Under the pieces are notes generated by a model. It was given only the letters and a program-made list of their open reading frames with translations, was not told the DNA's origin and ran no database searches. The translations under genes were made by a program, and so were the position numbers. A stretch of DNA of 64,000 bases from Plantago elongata (Eukaryota > Streptophyta > Magnoliopsida > Lamiales > Plantaginaceae), in contig JAYMSP010000170.1 of NCBI GenBank assembly GCA_036897095.1, positions 1-64,000 on the forward strand. The letters run 5' to 3'. Each line of letters opens with the position of its first letter. The stretch's first letter is position 1. Positions 46,438 through 59,200 of this stretch are shown here, piece by piece.

Positions 46438-49400
46438 ATGGCTCCGAAGGCCAAGCCGAAGCCCGCCGCCGCACCGCCGGTGGCGATCGAAGACCTCTTC
46501 ACATCGCTCAATCGCCACATCCAGCGCTCCGAGTTCGACCTTGCAGTTAAGCTAGCAGATCAAGGTACGTAACATCAAATTGCAGTTAAGTTATCTGATT
46601 TTGATCTCAATTCGACTTGTTTTTCACTCGTGATTGGAATTGCAGTTCTATCGGTTGCACCTGTAGATGAGGATGCGATCAGATGCAAAATCGTTGCGTT
46701 GATTAAGAACGATAACTTCGAGGGAGCTTTGTCGACTATTGACAGCTTCTCCAAAAAATCTGCGATTGATTTTAGTTTTTTCAAGGTATTTTTGATTTTT
46801 TTTTATATACATTGGACGTCATTTATGTGTTCTCAGCTTATTTTGCTCTGTAGAATGTATGTTATGTTGTATTGTTGTGTGTTTGATGCAATGCTGGTAT
46901 GTGGAATTCTCTACATTGTGTGTGGATGTGCTAGAAAGGAAAATTGCAGTATAGTATGAATTTGGTTATGTAGAATTGTTGATAGCTAGCAATGTTGTTT
47001 TAGATTTGGCGGGTGAGTTGTTAGTTTGTACCTGCAGTATAGGGTGGTTTGAGTTATGATGATAGCTAACAATGTTGATTTCGATTTGTCGCGAGTGAGT
47101 TTTTAGTTTGTACCTGGCATGAAAGTGAGTTTGGAATTTCTAGTTTCAGCTGGCGAGTTTGTCGTCTACTCAAGTAGCAGAGAGATAGAATTGAATGCTG
47201 AAGCCTTATGTTTCTAATCAGCAGTTCTATATATTTGTCGTTTTCGCTCTATTCATGTTTCCGCATTCTTTTATTCTGGGTGAATGTATAAACACGTTTC
47301 TCTTTCTGAGTGGAAAAATAGTGATTTAAGTATCTGTCAATGTGGCAAAGCAATAAGATTATATCGGATTCTTTGGCATCTTGTGTTTACTCCTGAAAGA
47401 TTGCAGTATTCTTTATACTTGTTAAGGCATCTTGTTTTCTTTTGAGTAGGCGTATTGCTTGTATCGACAAAATAAGTTGAATGAAGCTTTGGAGACCGTG
47501 AAAGGGAAAGAGGAAAGCTCTTCGATTATGTTACTGGAATCACAGATTTTATTTCGGTTAGGGGAAATGGATGCTTGTGTGGGTATCTATCAGAAGCTTC
47601 AGAAGTCCAAGATAGACAGTTTAGAAATCAATTTTGTTGCTGGCTTGGTTTCTGCTGGGAGGGCTTCAGAAGTGGAGAGTACATTGAATTCTCTCAGGGT
47701 GAAACCGACAAGCAATTTTGAACTGGCGTATAACACTGCTTGCTCATTAATAGAAAAAAACAAATTCAAAGATGCAGAGCAGCTATTGCTTTCTGCTCGC
47801 AGGTGAACCATGTTGTAGAAATTGACATTTCCATATGATGCTTTTAAAAAGAAAGAAGTCTCCTACCATTTAACTCTTTGCTTAACGGCGAATCATCTAT
47901 AAGTATAATATAGAGGTGTGACTTGTTTCGTGATGTCCTTCCTCTGCCGGGTTTCCTTTTTCGTGATCTCGTGCTTTCTTTTAATTTGTATTTCTTCAAA
48001 TTGATGCTTTTTACATCATGCATGGAAACATGCCAGCGCACCACTGCTTTGGCATCTTTTAAAGCTATTGCTTGAAGTAGATATTGATTTTTGCAGAATT
48101 GGTCAGGAAACTTTAGTGGAAGATAACTATGCTGATGATGACATTGAAATAGAACTGGCCCCTATAACTGTTCAGTTAGCATATGTTCAACAGGTAATGT
48201 AGAGTTCTATTACATTCAAAACTTACTTCACATAGCCTGCCCTTTGGAGGCACTTGATCAATCTGTTTCTCACTGTTCACCTCAGATCCTTGGAAACACA
48301 CAAGAAGCTTTTGAAACCTATACCAATACTATCAAGAAAAATCTGGCAGACGATTCATCACTTGCAGTGGCAATAAGCAACGTAATTTCGTTAAAGGGCC
48401 CCAAGGATGTTTCTGATGGCTTGAGAAAACTTGATAAATTGATAGAGAAAGGTGAAGGACCTCTGACTTTTCAGCTTGCTCGTGGTCTTGACCAAAAGCT
48501 TTCACAAAAGGCGAGGGAAGCAATATACACAAACCGCATTTTACTGCTACTTCACTCTAATAAGGTGGATCAGGTAATAATACAACATTCTCATATATAC
48601 TTGCTGTAGTTCTGCTGTTTCTTCTTTCTTGTTATGCAGTTATTGAACATATAACTTATTCAGAGAATTACCCGCAGGCTAGGGAACTTGCGTCTGCACT
48701 TCCTGGCATGTTTCCGAATAGTATAACGCCCTTGCTTCTTCAAGCGGCTGTGCATGTTAGAGAGAACAAAGCCAATAAAGCTGAGGAGTTACTTGGTCAG
48801 TTTGCTAGTAAGTTTCCTGACAAGTCAAAGGCCATCCTACTTGCTAGGGCACAAGTTGCTGCAGCTGCAGGCCATCCTCAAATAGCAGCAGAATCTCTTC
48901 TGAGAATTCCAGATATCCAACATAAGCCTGCAACTATTGCCACTGTAGTCTCACTGAAAGAACGGGCAGGAGATATTGATGGTGCCGATGCTGTTTTTGA
49001 TTCTGCAATAAAGTGGTGGTCCAACGCCATGACTGAAGATAATAAACTGACTGTCATCATGCAAGAGGCTGCTTCATTTAAGCTCAGACATGGAAAGAAG
49101 GATGAGGCTGCTCGTCTCTTTGAAGAGCTTGTAAAGAGCCATGGAAGCATCGAGGCTCTGGTCGGGCTCATACAAACTGCTGCTCATACAGATGTTGAGA
49201 AAGCTGAATCTTATGAGAATAAGTTGAAGCCTTTACCTGGTTTAAAAGGAATTGATGTGGACAGTTTAGAGAAAACTTCTGGTGCCAAGCATACTGAAAA
49301 TGGCAAAGTGGAGATTCCTGAAACATATGAGCCAAAAAGTAAGGAGAAGACAAAGAAGAAGAGAAAGAGAAAGCCCAAGTACCCAAAAGGATTTGACCCG

Positions 49401-49649
49401 GCAAATCCTGGTCCCCCACCGGACCCAGAGAGGTGGCTCCCCAGGAGGGAGAGATCAAGTTACAAGCCGAAGAGGAAAGATAAGAGGGCAGCTCAGGTTA
49501 GAGGTTCTCAGGGTGCAGTCTCTAAAGAATCCTCCAGCAACACCAGCTCTAAGTCGGAGCAACCATCTACCTCCAAAGGAACCACTCAGAGTGCAAGTGC
49601 AGATCACTCAAAACGTTCCTCAAAGTCCAGGAAGAAATCCAGGAATTAA
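46438..49649 (+). CDS. SRP72: Signal recognition particle subunit SRP72
   Basis: There are six exons: 46438-46564, 46646-46785, 47450-47802, 48097-48193, 48286-48573 and 48678-49649, giving 658 residues. SRP72 joins SRP68 on 7S RNA in the cytosolic particle that brings ribosomes making secretory proteins to the ER. Most of the protein is helical TPR-like repeat (for example AYCLYRQNKLNEALETVKGK and LAYVQQILGNTQEAFETYT). Residues about 556-605 are the RNA-binding region: a basic run KKKRKRKPKYPKGFDP, then PGPPPDPERWLPRRER, which is the conserved SRP72 signature. The tail is Ser/Lys-rich and probably disordered. The start MAPKAKPK is the first ATG of the exon and leads straight into family sequence. 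The gene shares a divergent promoter with the sterol gene; site II boxes lie upstream. Its 3' end faces xanthine dehydrogenase. Confidence 0.95.
46981..47122 (+). repeat. Imperfect 80-bp tandem duplication in SRP72 intron 2
   Basis: GATAGCTAGCAATGTTG at 46,981 recurs as GATAGCTAACAATGTTG at 47,061. Both units continue into a TTAGTTTGTACCTG-type stretch. Confidence 0.8.
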
Positions 49650-50242
49650 TTTAATCACTGCCTGCCTGCGCCTTTGTTTGGGTGATAAACTTCTTGAAAT
49701 TGGGTTAAACTCCAAGTCTGAGTTCGAGTCTCGACACCAAGTCTTTGTAGACAATTCAAGCTGAAAACTAGATTCGAGCAGTTTGATACTTCAAGTGAAT
49801 GATATAGACTACTCATTGGCAGGAAAATACATGAACGTTTGCTAATCAGTTTTGTTTCGTGCCTTCATTTGATTTATACACCCGTAAAGTCCATCATTCG
49901 GTGTGAAATATCAGTGAAACTTGGCGAATTTTTTAAAAATATATATCAATTTTTCAACTCACCCACATTAAATCTATGCAGTCTTATTTGCAAATTTTGT
50001 AAAACGTCCCAAAAATAACCATGCGTTGGGTTTTGAAGAATTTGAAACCTGCAAGTTTACGGTTAATCAAATTGATATTGATATAACATCCGCTAAATGA
50101 TCTTACCCAATATCATACATACATCCCAATGTTCCTTTGGGATCAGATTTTCAACATTATTTGACTAACGTTTACTACAATATACTAGTAACATACACAC
50201 CCCTTCGATCAAATCTCAACTCCGTTGAGATCTACAACTAGA
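49650..50242. other. Convergent spacer between SRP72 and xanthine dehydrogenase
   Basis: 3' UTRs of two genes that point at each other; no further gene or clear repeat. Confidence 0.5.
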
Positions 50243-53200
50243 CTAGACACTAAGCTTTGGGCGGTAATCTGAGTCAACAAATCCTTTAGTGATATCGTCT
50301 AGACAGGCCATACGAATGCGTTCTGGGGTTGCAGGGTTATCCAGAGGAAACCAATCAGTGCAGCCCACTTCAGCCCTTGCAGCTATAATGGCATCTTTGA
50401 TAGCGAAGAAAACAGACGAGGCAAGGAAAAACGGAGGTTCTCCCACGGCCTTGGACGAGTGGATGGCATTAGGATTAGGGGCTCCCTGTTAATATAGACA
50501 TTAATCAGTAAGGGTGTAATTTTTCAGTAAAAAAATAATTCTTATTTATGGACATATCTATATGTTGAGTACGGCAAGTTGAGTTATGGGCATGTTTACC
50601 TTCAAAAGTGAGATGTTGAATTTGAAGGGAATATCGTTAACAGAAGGAATTTTGTAGCTACCAGGCCCACATGTATACAAGCAGCCAGGCGGGAGCCATT
50701 TGTGATCTGCATCACCCCATTTTAGTTCTTCCAAGGCCACCCATCCTAGTCCTTGAACAAATGCCCCTTCAATCTGCAATGGTCAATCAAATTAAGATAG
50801 GAACAAAGCATTACTTCCGCTGATGCAGAATCTAACAGGAACGAGAATTTCAATATCAGGGGCAGCTTTACATCTTCCTCACGTTTGGCCAATTACAAAG
50901 CTCATAGCTATAACAGTCTGAATAATTGCATAACCTCTACTAAAGCAGTGCCAAAGTAATGGTCCCTCTGTCCCATAACTAGTCGCTTCTATTCTATTGT
51001 GGCAGCCTCCAATTTTAACTAGTTACTTCCATTTGTAGCAACTTAAAACAACCCAACTTATTCAGTTTTCTCGTACTCTATTCATTCTTTCATACAAATA
51101 ATCAATAATTTAATCATTTCTCATTCTTATACACTGGAATACAATGTTTATTAATTGATTAATTATTTATCTCACGCATAATACTGCCAAAACCCAAAAA
51201 AAACCAGTTATGTGATTGAGGGAGTATTTTATAATTTATAAGACTGAGTTCATGTCAGTTTATGCAACCAGGCAAGAGAAGTTTACAAACATAAGGGTAG
51301 ATCCGTTGACATTATAATCTTTTGTATGGTAGTCTAACACCATTTTAGTTCCCCATTATTTATTATGGACAATAGAGTTACTAATACATATGATTTGGAT
51401 CTAAGAAACCAACAGACAATACATAGGTGTAGTTGCTTCATTTCAATTCCAATAAACACAAAAAAAAAATACATTCAGGTGCTTCAGCTTCCAGAATTTC
51501 ATCTTAAGATAAGATAGTTCGTTCTTTTTCAACAATGCTTAGGCAGACTGGAATTCTAGAACTCATAAGACATAAGGAATTGTGCGTTTAATGTAAGTGA
51601 AGAGAAAAGAATAAAACATCACAAGAACCTCTACAACAGGGCAAGATAAAGGGAAGTGGAACAAACCTGTCCGACATCAAGTGCAGGATTAAGAGAAAAT
51701 CCAAGATCTAAAATTACTTCCGCACGCCTTGTATGGAAGTCTCCTACCAATGTGTCAATCTCAACTTCCGCAAAAGCAGCCCCATAAGTAAAGTATCTGA
51801 ACGGAATCCCTTTTCCAGTTTCCCAATCAAAGCCTATATCAGGCGTCTTATAAAATCCATGAGCAGAAAGGTCTATCCGCTCCATGTAGCATGTGAGAGC
51901 AAGCTGTTCATTCAAATTGTATCCATATCAATGTCAAGGCAAAGAATCGCTAGAAATTCCTTACTGAATACAAGGGAGCAAATGGGAGACCAATATTCAG
52001 AAAGATCCATATGGAAGTCACCAAACAAAATTATGTTGGAATATAGTATGACAAACATAAAATGCCATCTACAAGTCCAGTTCATTTGTCCTCATTAAAT
52101 GCACCATCATTTAAGGGTGAAAAAAGCCACTTCTACATAAAATTAAAAAAGAAAAAAAGAAAAAAAAATGATGATTGATGAACATTTGTTACATATAGAG
52201 AAATCACACTGTTACAACCAAATATGAATGAAGAAAAAAAGGATTTCCACAAGTTAAAAGTACTCTTGAACTAGGTTAGATTATTCCCAGGATTAACGTG
52301 ACAAAAATACCTGAGCAAAAGAGTCAAAATTATGCTTTGATTTAATGGGTTCCATTCGTGCTTTAATTTGCTCACATGCATCTAAAACTGCCGCCCCATA
52401 AAGATCAGAGCTTGCAGAAGCTGCTGTTGGTGATGCATTTGGTACCTATGGGCCAAATAAACAAACAGTGAGACATCCTCCACTAAGCAAGACTGGATAC
52501 TCAAACATGATTGGAGTATTCAACAAAAAGCTATTATAAATCCTCCCAAATTTCCCAGCCATATAACATTTATAGAAAGAGAAAATAGAACGATTCACGT
52601 AAGAGTGACATGCTAAGATGATATGTAGACCTGGGATAGTTTTACCTTATCAGTGCTCGTTTCAGATATAAACACAGAGCTTAGTGGAATATCAAATGAC
52701 GATGCAGCAACCTGTGCAACTTTAGTATGCAAACCCTGACCCATCTCAACTCCACCATGTGTAACTAACACAGTTCCATCTGTGTACACTTGAACAAGAG
52801 CACCAGCCTAGAAATGGTAATGTTAGTTCTTAGACAAGTAAAAATAACTGAAAACGATTGGACAAAAATCAAATGCCCTATAAGAGATGTGACAGATCAT
52901 GTTTTCTTAAAGCTGTAGGGACAATGCAATAATAAGTGTTGAAAAGATGAGCACCAGTTTAAGATACTAATAAGTTATGGATCATCTGGAGATAAAAAGT
53001 TACCTGGTTCATGAATTTGGCAGTAAAAGAGATGCCAAATTTTGTAGGTATAACAGCGATTCCTCGTTTCTTCCATCTATTATGAAGATTAAATTCTTCA
53101 ACTTCTTTGCGAGCTGTCAAAAATCCAGAAGAAGCCTTCAATTCATTCCAGAGACGCCCAAGCGTGGAGTTCTCTACTTTTTGACCATAATGCAATACAT

Positions 53201-56200
53201 GTCCCTCTTTCTGAAAATTGATCTCCTGAAAAATGAACCCAAATTCAGCAGGGCATATAATCTTTTCATAGAATTATTACCAAAGGTGTCACAGATCAGA
53301 GGTGTTGCTCCGAACATAAGTATGCAAATGGATCATCATGTATGAACAAGCACAACGTAAAAGAGAAAGGTTCGGTTGAATTTCATACCCTGATCTCCTC
53401 AGGAGTTCTCTTAACTTCCATGGAGATTCTTTGAATCCAATTTTCAGTAACAATCATACCTTGTGGGCCACCAAACCCCCGAAATGCTGTGTTACTAGGA
53501 TAATTAGTGAAGCAGACCTTTCCTCTAACCCTAACATTGGGTATTGCATAGACATTATCTGAACTGAACATGGCACGTTCAAGCACAGCAAGTGAAAGAT
53601 CAAGAGAGTTTCCACCATTATTGTATATTTGAAGATCCAAAGCAAGTACCTTCCCCTCATTTGTAAACCCGACCTGCAATTTATTGGTACATCATCAATG
53701 TCACCTTCGACCACTCTGGTGTAATGGTAAAAGCAAACTTGGTAAACTATTATGATTATGCTCAAGTACCTTATATTTTCCCAGAAAGCTGTGACGTTGT
53801 CCGGTTATCATCATGTCTGTATCTCTGTCTAATGTAATTTTTACAGGACGGTTTAGCAGATAAGACGGAATGGCAGCTACAGCAGAGAGGAAAGCAGATC
53901 TTGTTTCTTTGCCTCCAAACCCACCGCCAATTCTTTTGGTCTTGCAGACCACTTTGGACATTGGAAGACCGAGAACATGTGCAACATACTTTTGGTGCTT
54001 CATAGGGGCCTGGAAAATTTTGTAAGACACAACATTTAAAAAGAATTTGCGCATGACCCTATCAAGCATCACATACTTTCAGTTATAGAATGGGACAGAA
54101 ACAAATCTCAAGTTAAGAACAGCCCCGAAAATAGCATCAGTTTCCATGCTCAAAATCAGGACACTAGCAACATTTGCATTTAGTTCTAGCGCTTACAACA
54201 GGTTCACAAACATATACTGTTCATTTTTACCAGTTCGATGCCACTACAAATCTCTTAACCAAATGAGTCTAATTTAAAGCATCTAAAACTCCAGCACTGC
54301 ATGAGATCCTTTAACTGGCCTGTATATGCTGAACAAATTATACAAGAACATAATAGTACGCCAAGACTAGACCCAATATATATATTAAAACCAACAGAAC
54401 CCTGTCGTTACTCTTTCTTCTTCGAATACATGATTTTAATCTTAATCCCACCCGATATGAAACTGACACATATTACTTCTTTTTGCCACATTAATGTGTT
54501 ATAATTCACACAGGAAAAATTAAACCAGGATGCCATAAGCAAGTTAAGAATAAGGGTCACACGAGCCACATGCCTAAAACAAAAAAAACTAAATGTTGGA
54601 AGCCACCAGATAGCTCAACTTACTTGAGTAGATGATATCATGTGAACTTCATTTCCGCCATCAGCTGTCCATATTAACGTGCTATTTGGTTCCAAGTAGA
54701 AATGTTCCTGACCACCTATCCGAACCTCTCCCTCTATGATCTTATCACACTGACCTGACAGGAAACAATTTTCCACATCCCCATTCTGGAGACATCTTTC
54801 TGTGTTCGGGAGGAAACTATTTGACTGGATAGCATCTTCAATGGACAAGACTGCTGGAAGTTCTTCATATTGAATACGAACTTGCCTAGCAGCACGTTTC
54901 GCATTTTCATGGGTATCAGCCACTACAACCCCAATAATCTGCAAGATACAAAAGAAAGAACTATTGTTACTCTGTCAAATGTTACAAAATAACCAGAAAC
55001 AGAGCATGTTCACTAACGAGATGTTTGGGAAGAGGGGCGATGGGGAAGAATAATAGTTATACCTGGCCCACACAAGTGACAATTTCTGAAGCAAAAAGTT
55101 CTTCATCGTAAACTACTGGCCCAATCATAATTTTCCCTGGTACATCCTTGGCATAAAAAATTCCTGCAAACCCTGGGGAAGACTTGGCTGCATCATCATC
55201 TATAGAAAGTAAACGGGCATGGGGCTTCTTACTTAATATTAGTGCAGCATGTAAGCTGTTGGGAGGCATCGGAACATCATCTGTATACTCGGCCTCACCC
55301 GTAACCTGTCAAGTGCAGCATTAAAGACTAAACTATCCTAAATATCCACCAACAAGCAGTAGACGGATAATTAAAATAATGTTCAGTTAGATCATTTAAT
55401 ACCTATTAGCAATCTAATTTTGAATGTGCAGTTTACTTGAGAAAAAATACAGGCACAACAAATCCCTATAGTATTCATCAAAGAAAAAGGAAGCTTTTCC
55501 CCAAAAAAAAAAAAAAAAGAAATGGCTGCAAAAATGTGCTTAGCAAGCTGAAAAGCAAATAAATTATTACATGTGTCTAGGGTTTTTATAGTGGGTAAAA
55601 GAGGATCAAATTCACCGATGTGTTCTATATACAGAACCAACCAGTGTGGCTGTTGAGAATAACCTCAAAGGCTAAGGTTCTGAGTTCTCATTACATGTTG
55701 ATGGAAAAGGAATATGTGTCTTTAAATGAGAGTACAGTTGGCAAGACAGCAAAGGAAAACATCCTTGTTCGATCTATTAATTTTAGCTGAGGAATATGGG
55801 GCAAGTTAGTTAATAAGTTTTAGAGAGTTGAAGACTATGTAAGCCACCAAGCCCCACTAAGACTCTATACCGATGATTCTTTAGCCTCTATGGTTTGTAA
55901 ATAACGATATTAAGACAAAAGGTAAACAAGTAACGTTTACTAGTCAATACAGTCTACTAAAGTAAAATAAGAGAACCTGTAGTTTTGCTGAAAGATGAAC
56001 TTCAGGATCTCCAACTGAACTTCCATGCTTTACAATTTCATAATCTTGACTTCCTGAGACTGAAGGATGGTGGAACTGTTTTACTGCTGAAAGATGTGAC
56101 AGAGGTACAGTTTCAGCAAAGGAAGCCTGTCCATCCATTTGATGACAAACCCACAAGTAAAATTTGAAGAAGAAGCTCAAGGTTAAAGATTTCCGAAATT

Positions 56201-59200
56201 CTATCATCCCTCCAGGGGCATTGTCATTCAGCACAACATCTTTCTCCAGTACTCTCAAAGCTCCTTGAAGTAGCTCTTTATTCCAAATCTTTCCCGTCAA
56301 GAACTTCTTGGTTTCAGTTGCTTGAAGAGAACAAGGAGCAACTCCACCATAAACAATTGCTGCATCAGACACCACCCACTTGCTATTGCTCTCTTTGAGA
56401 CAGACACGCATTCCAGCATTTACAATAGCAATATCATCATCTCGCCTATGGGCTTGCTTGAATTCTTTAACGAATTCATGTGGTTGGTTCCATGGAAGAA
56501 AAATGGAGACAAGGATCTCACTGCTTGATAAGTCCACTTTGCGGTAGCCAAGGAAGAAATTCTCAGCTGCACATATCCGCATGTTAGATTTGTTATCAGA
56601 TACGTGAAACTTTGCTCCAGCAGCCATCCATATAGGGTTGAGATCAGATATAGGACTTGCAGTACAAATATTCCCGCCAACTGATGCAACATTTCTTATT
56701 TGTGTCCCGGCAAACCATTTTAGTTGCTCAAGAATGGACCGGCAAGTTGAAGTCTGATAAGTAGGACGTTGATCCACTACTACTTTTAGTGATTTGACAA
56801 GTTCAGATAGTTTAACTGCTGAACCAATTTCCAAACCTTCATCTTTTATAATTAATTTATTAAGCTCAGATACATTAGAGACATGAATCAAAACTGGATA
56901 CTCAAAACTTTTAAGCCTTGTCTCAATTCCAACCTCCGAGTTACCCACAACCAATTTTGCATTTGGATATCTGGTCTTCAAGTCAAAGACATGCTGCAGA
57001 CTTGATGGACGATACCACTTAAGTCCATTTGCACCATTCAGTGATAAGCTGGTCCATTTCCTCAATGTAAGTTCAGGTGGGAAAATTAACTCTTTGTCAG
57101 TGTATGAACTTCCATCAATATCACTGTAAGAGACCGGCTTCAAAATATCACCACTGCATGCACTACTCTTCACTGTGTCTTCCCCATTCTTAATATTTGG
57201 CCCGCATGAACATGGTTTACCAGTTGATGGGCAAACAAAATCACTGTTCCGGCTGCCTGTGGATTCTTTTGTGTACATAGCATCATTTGTTCTAGCAAAC
57301 ACACGGAACGCATCAATTATGGGTCTATAACCTGTGCAGCGACATAAATTTCCAGCAAGGCTTTCCTCAATGTCCTCTTCACTGGGTGGCTTGTGAGATG
57401 ATCTCAGTAAGGCATACATGGACATCACAAAACCAGGGGTGCAGAAACCACATTGTGACCCATGTGCTTTTGCTAGAGATTCCTGAGAAATATTGTGAGC
57501 ATGTTACATAACAGCAGAAATATGGCCTCAGTATGATATAAATTTAGCAAAATCTAACTGAACAAAGTGAACATGACACTCAAGAACAGCATGTATACTG
57601 GCATGCAGGAAATAGGAAGAGTAAAGAATTAGACGGCGTATGATTATTTCATAAGGCTAGTAAAATGAGTAGTACAATCCCATCTTCAGAATAGAAACTA
57701 ATGAGTTTACTGCAATATTATGGACAAAATGACTATATGTTTAAAACAAGGGACAATTATAAATTAGTGTCATACTCAAATCTTTCTTACACTTTAGTGA
57801 TATATAAAAAACTTCCTACAAATTAGTGTCTTTGTATTCAATTTCAAATATATCCTCAAATTAAATAGTAAAGGTAGTATATTTAATAATCAAAATAAAT
57901 CTACAATTAACTACTTAGATTTTGTTTAGATTTGATTACGTTAGAACAGAGAATAAAGTAAGATTATGCAAGCATCATTCAACCAAGCTATCTTTTTTCT
58001 AGTTTATTTCGATCTATCTCCAAGCATTTTTTTTTCAATTTTACAAGCATCATTCTTCCAATTTTGCAAGCATCTTTATTCTAATTTTCAATTTTTCTAT
58101 AAAATTTTAACGTTTATCATCATCTCCAAGCATCTTTCTTCCAAATTTAATTGCAAGCATCATTTAACATTTTTTTACAAGCATCATCAATAAGAAACAA
58201 GGATCATCAATAGGAAACAAGCATCATATTAGTACTGCAAGCATCCTTCAACATTACATTACAAACATCGTATAATTCAAACATCAAATGCAAAACAAAC
58301 ATTATTTAGTACTACAAGTATCATTTAGTAAGCATTATATTAGTACTGAATACATAATTTATTATTAAATTATAATTAAGCAATCATGCAAAAAAAAACA
58401 AGCATCATATTAATTAGTAAAAAAATCTGACAATGAAAGACGTAGGAACCTAGAAGATTGAATGATGCTTGTATTAATTAGCAGATGCTTGTTTTATTAG
58501 TTTCAACTGGTGTTTTGATTTAGTTTCCTATAAATATGGGATAGATTTTATCAATTACAGTATATTTTATTTCAAATTACTAAATATCACCAATTTATAG
58601 GAAAATTTTCATGTATCACTAAAGTGTAAGAAGTTTTTAAAAGTTACACTAATTTGTAATTATCTCTATAAACAAATGGAAACTGGAAAGCGTATGCAAA
58701 TCCAAAACATTCTTCCCCTCTTAATTTCTCACAATGTTTCAAACGGCAGAATAATATCGATCTGGTAATAGTGAAAGAAAGGAGTAAAACTTGGAAGAAA
58801 ACTGTAGGCAACTGCAAAGGCCCAAAAGTTAGGAATGGATATGTCACACCAAAATTCAGACTTTGACATTAAAATGTACACAAAAAAACTACAGGTACTG
58901 GGAGTTTTACCCTTCAAAATAAGACAATAATTAAGCAGAAAGTGTTAAGCATATAAATATCCAAAAAAGTTTAACTGCACTCTTCCAGAAAGTAGTACTT
59001 GGCGAAAGAAAAATAAATGGTTATACCTGGATCGGATGCAAACCATTCCTACGATTACCAACACCCTCAACTGTAATTACATGCATCCCTTCAACGGAAT
59101 ACAGAGGAGCTAAGCATGCGTTGATTGCGAGATGCCTGCAGTATTTCAAGTGGCAAAGAATTAAATTACATATAATTCACATTTGATTATAACTCAGATA

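Noticed and set aside
49700-49760. GAGTTCGAGTCTC in the SRP72 3' UTR as a third SINE
   Set aside because: Only a B-box-like string is present; no convincing A box at the right distance and no tail.
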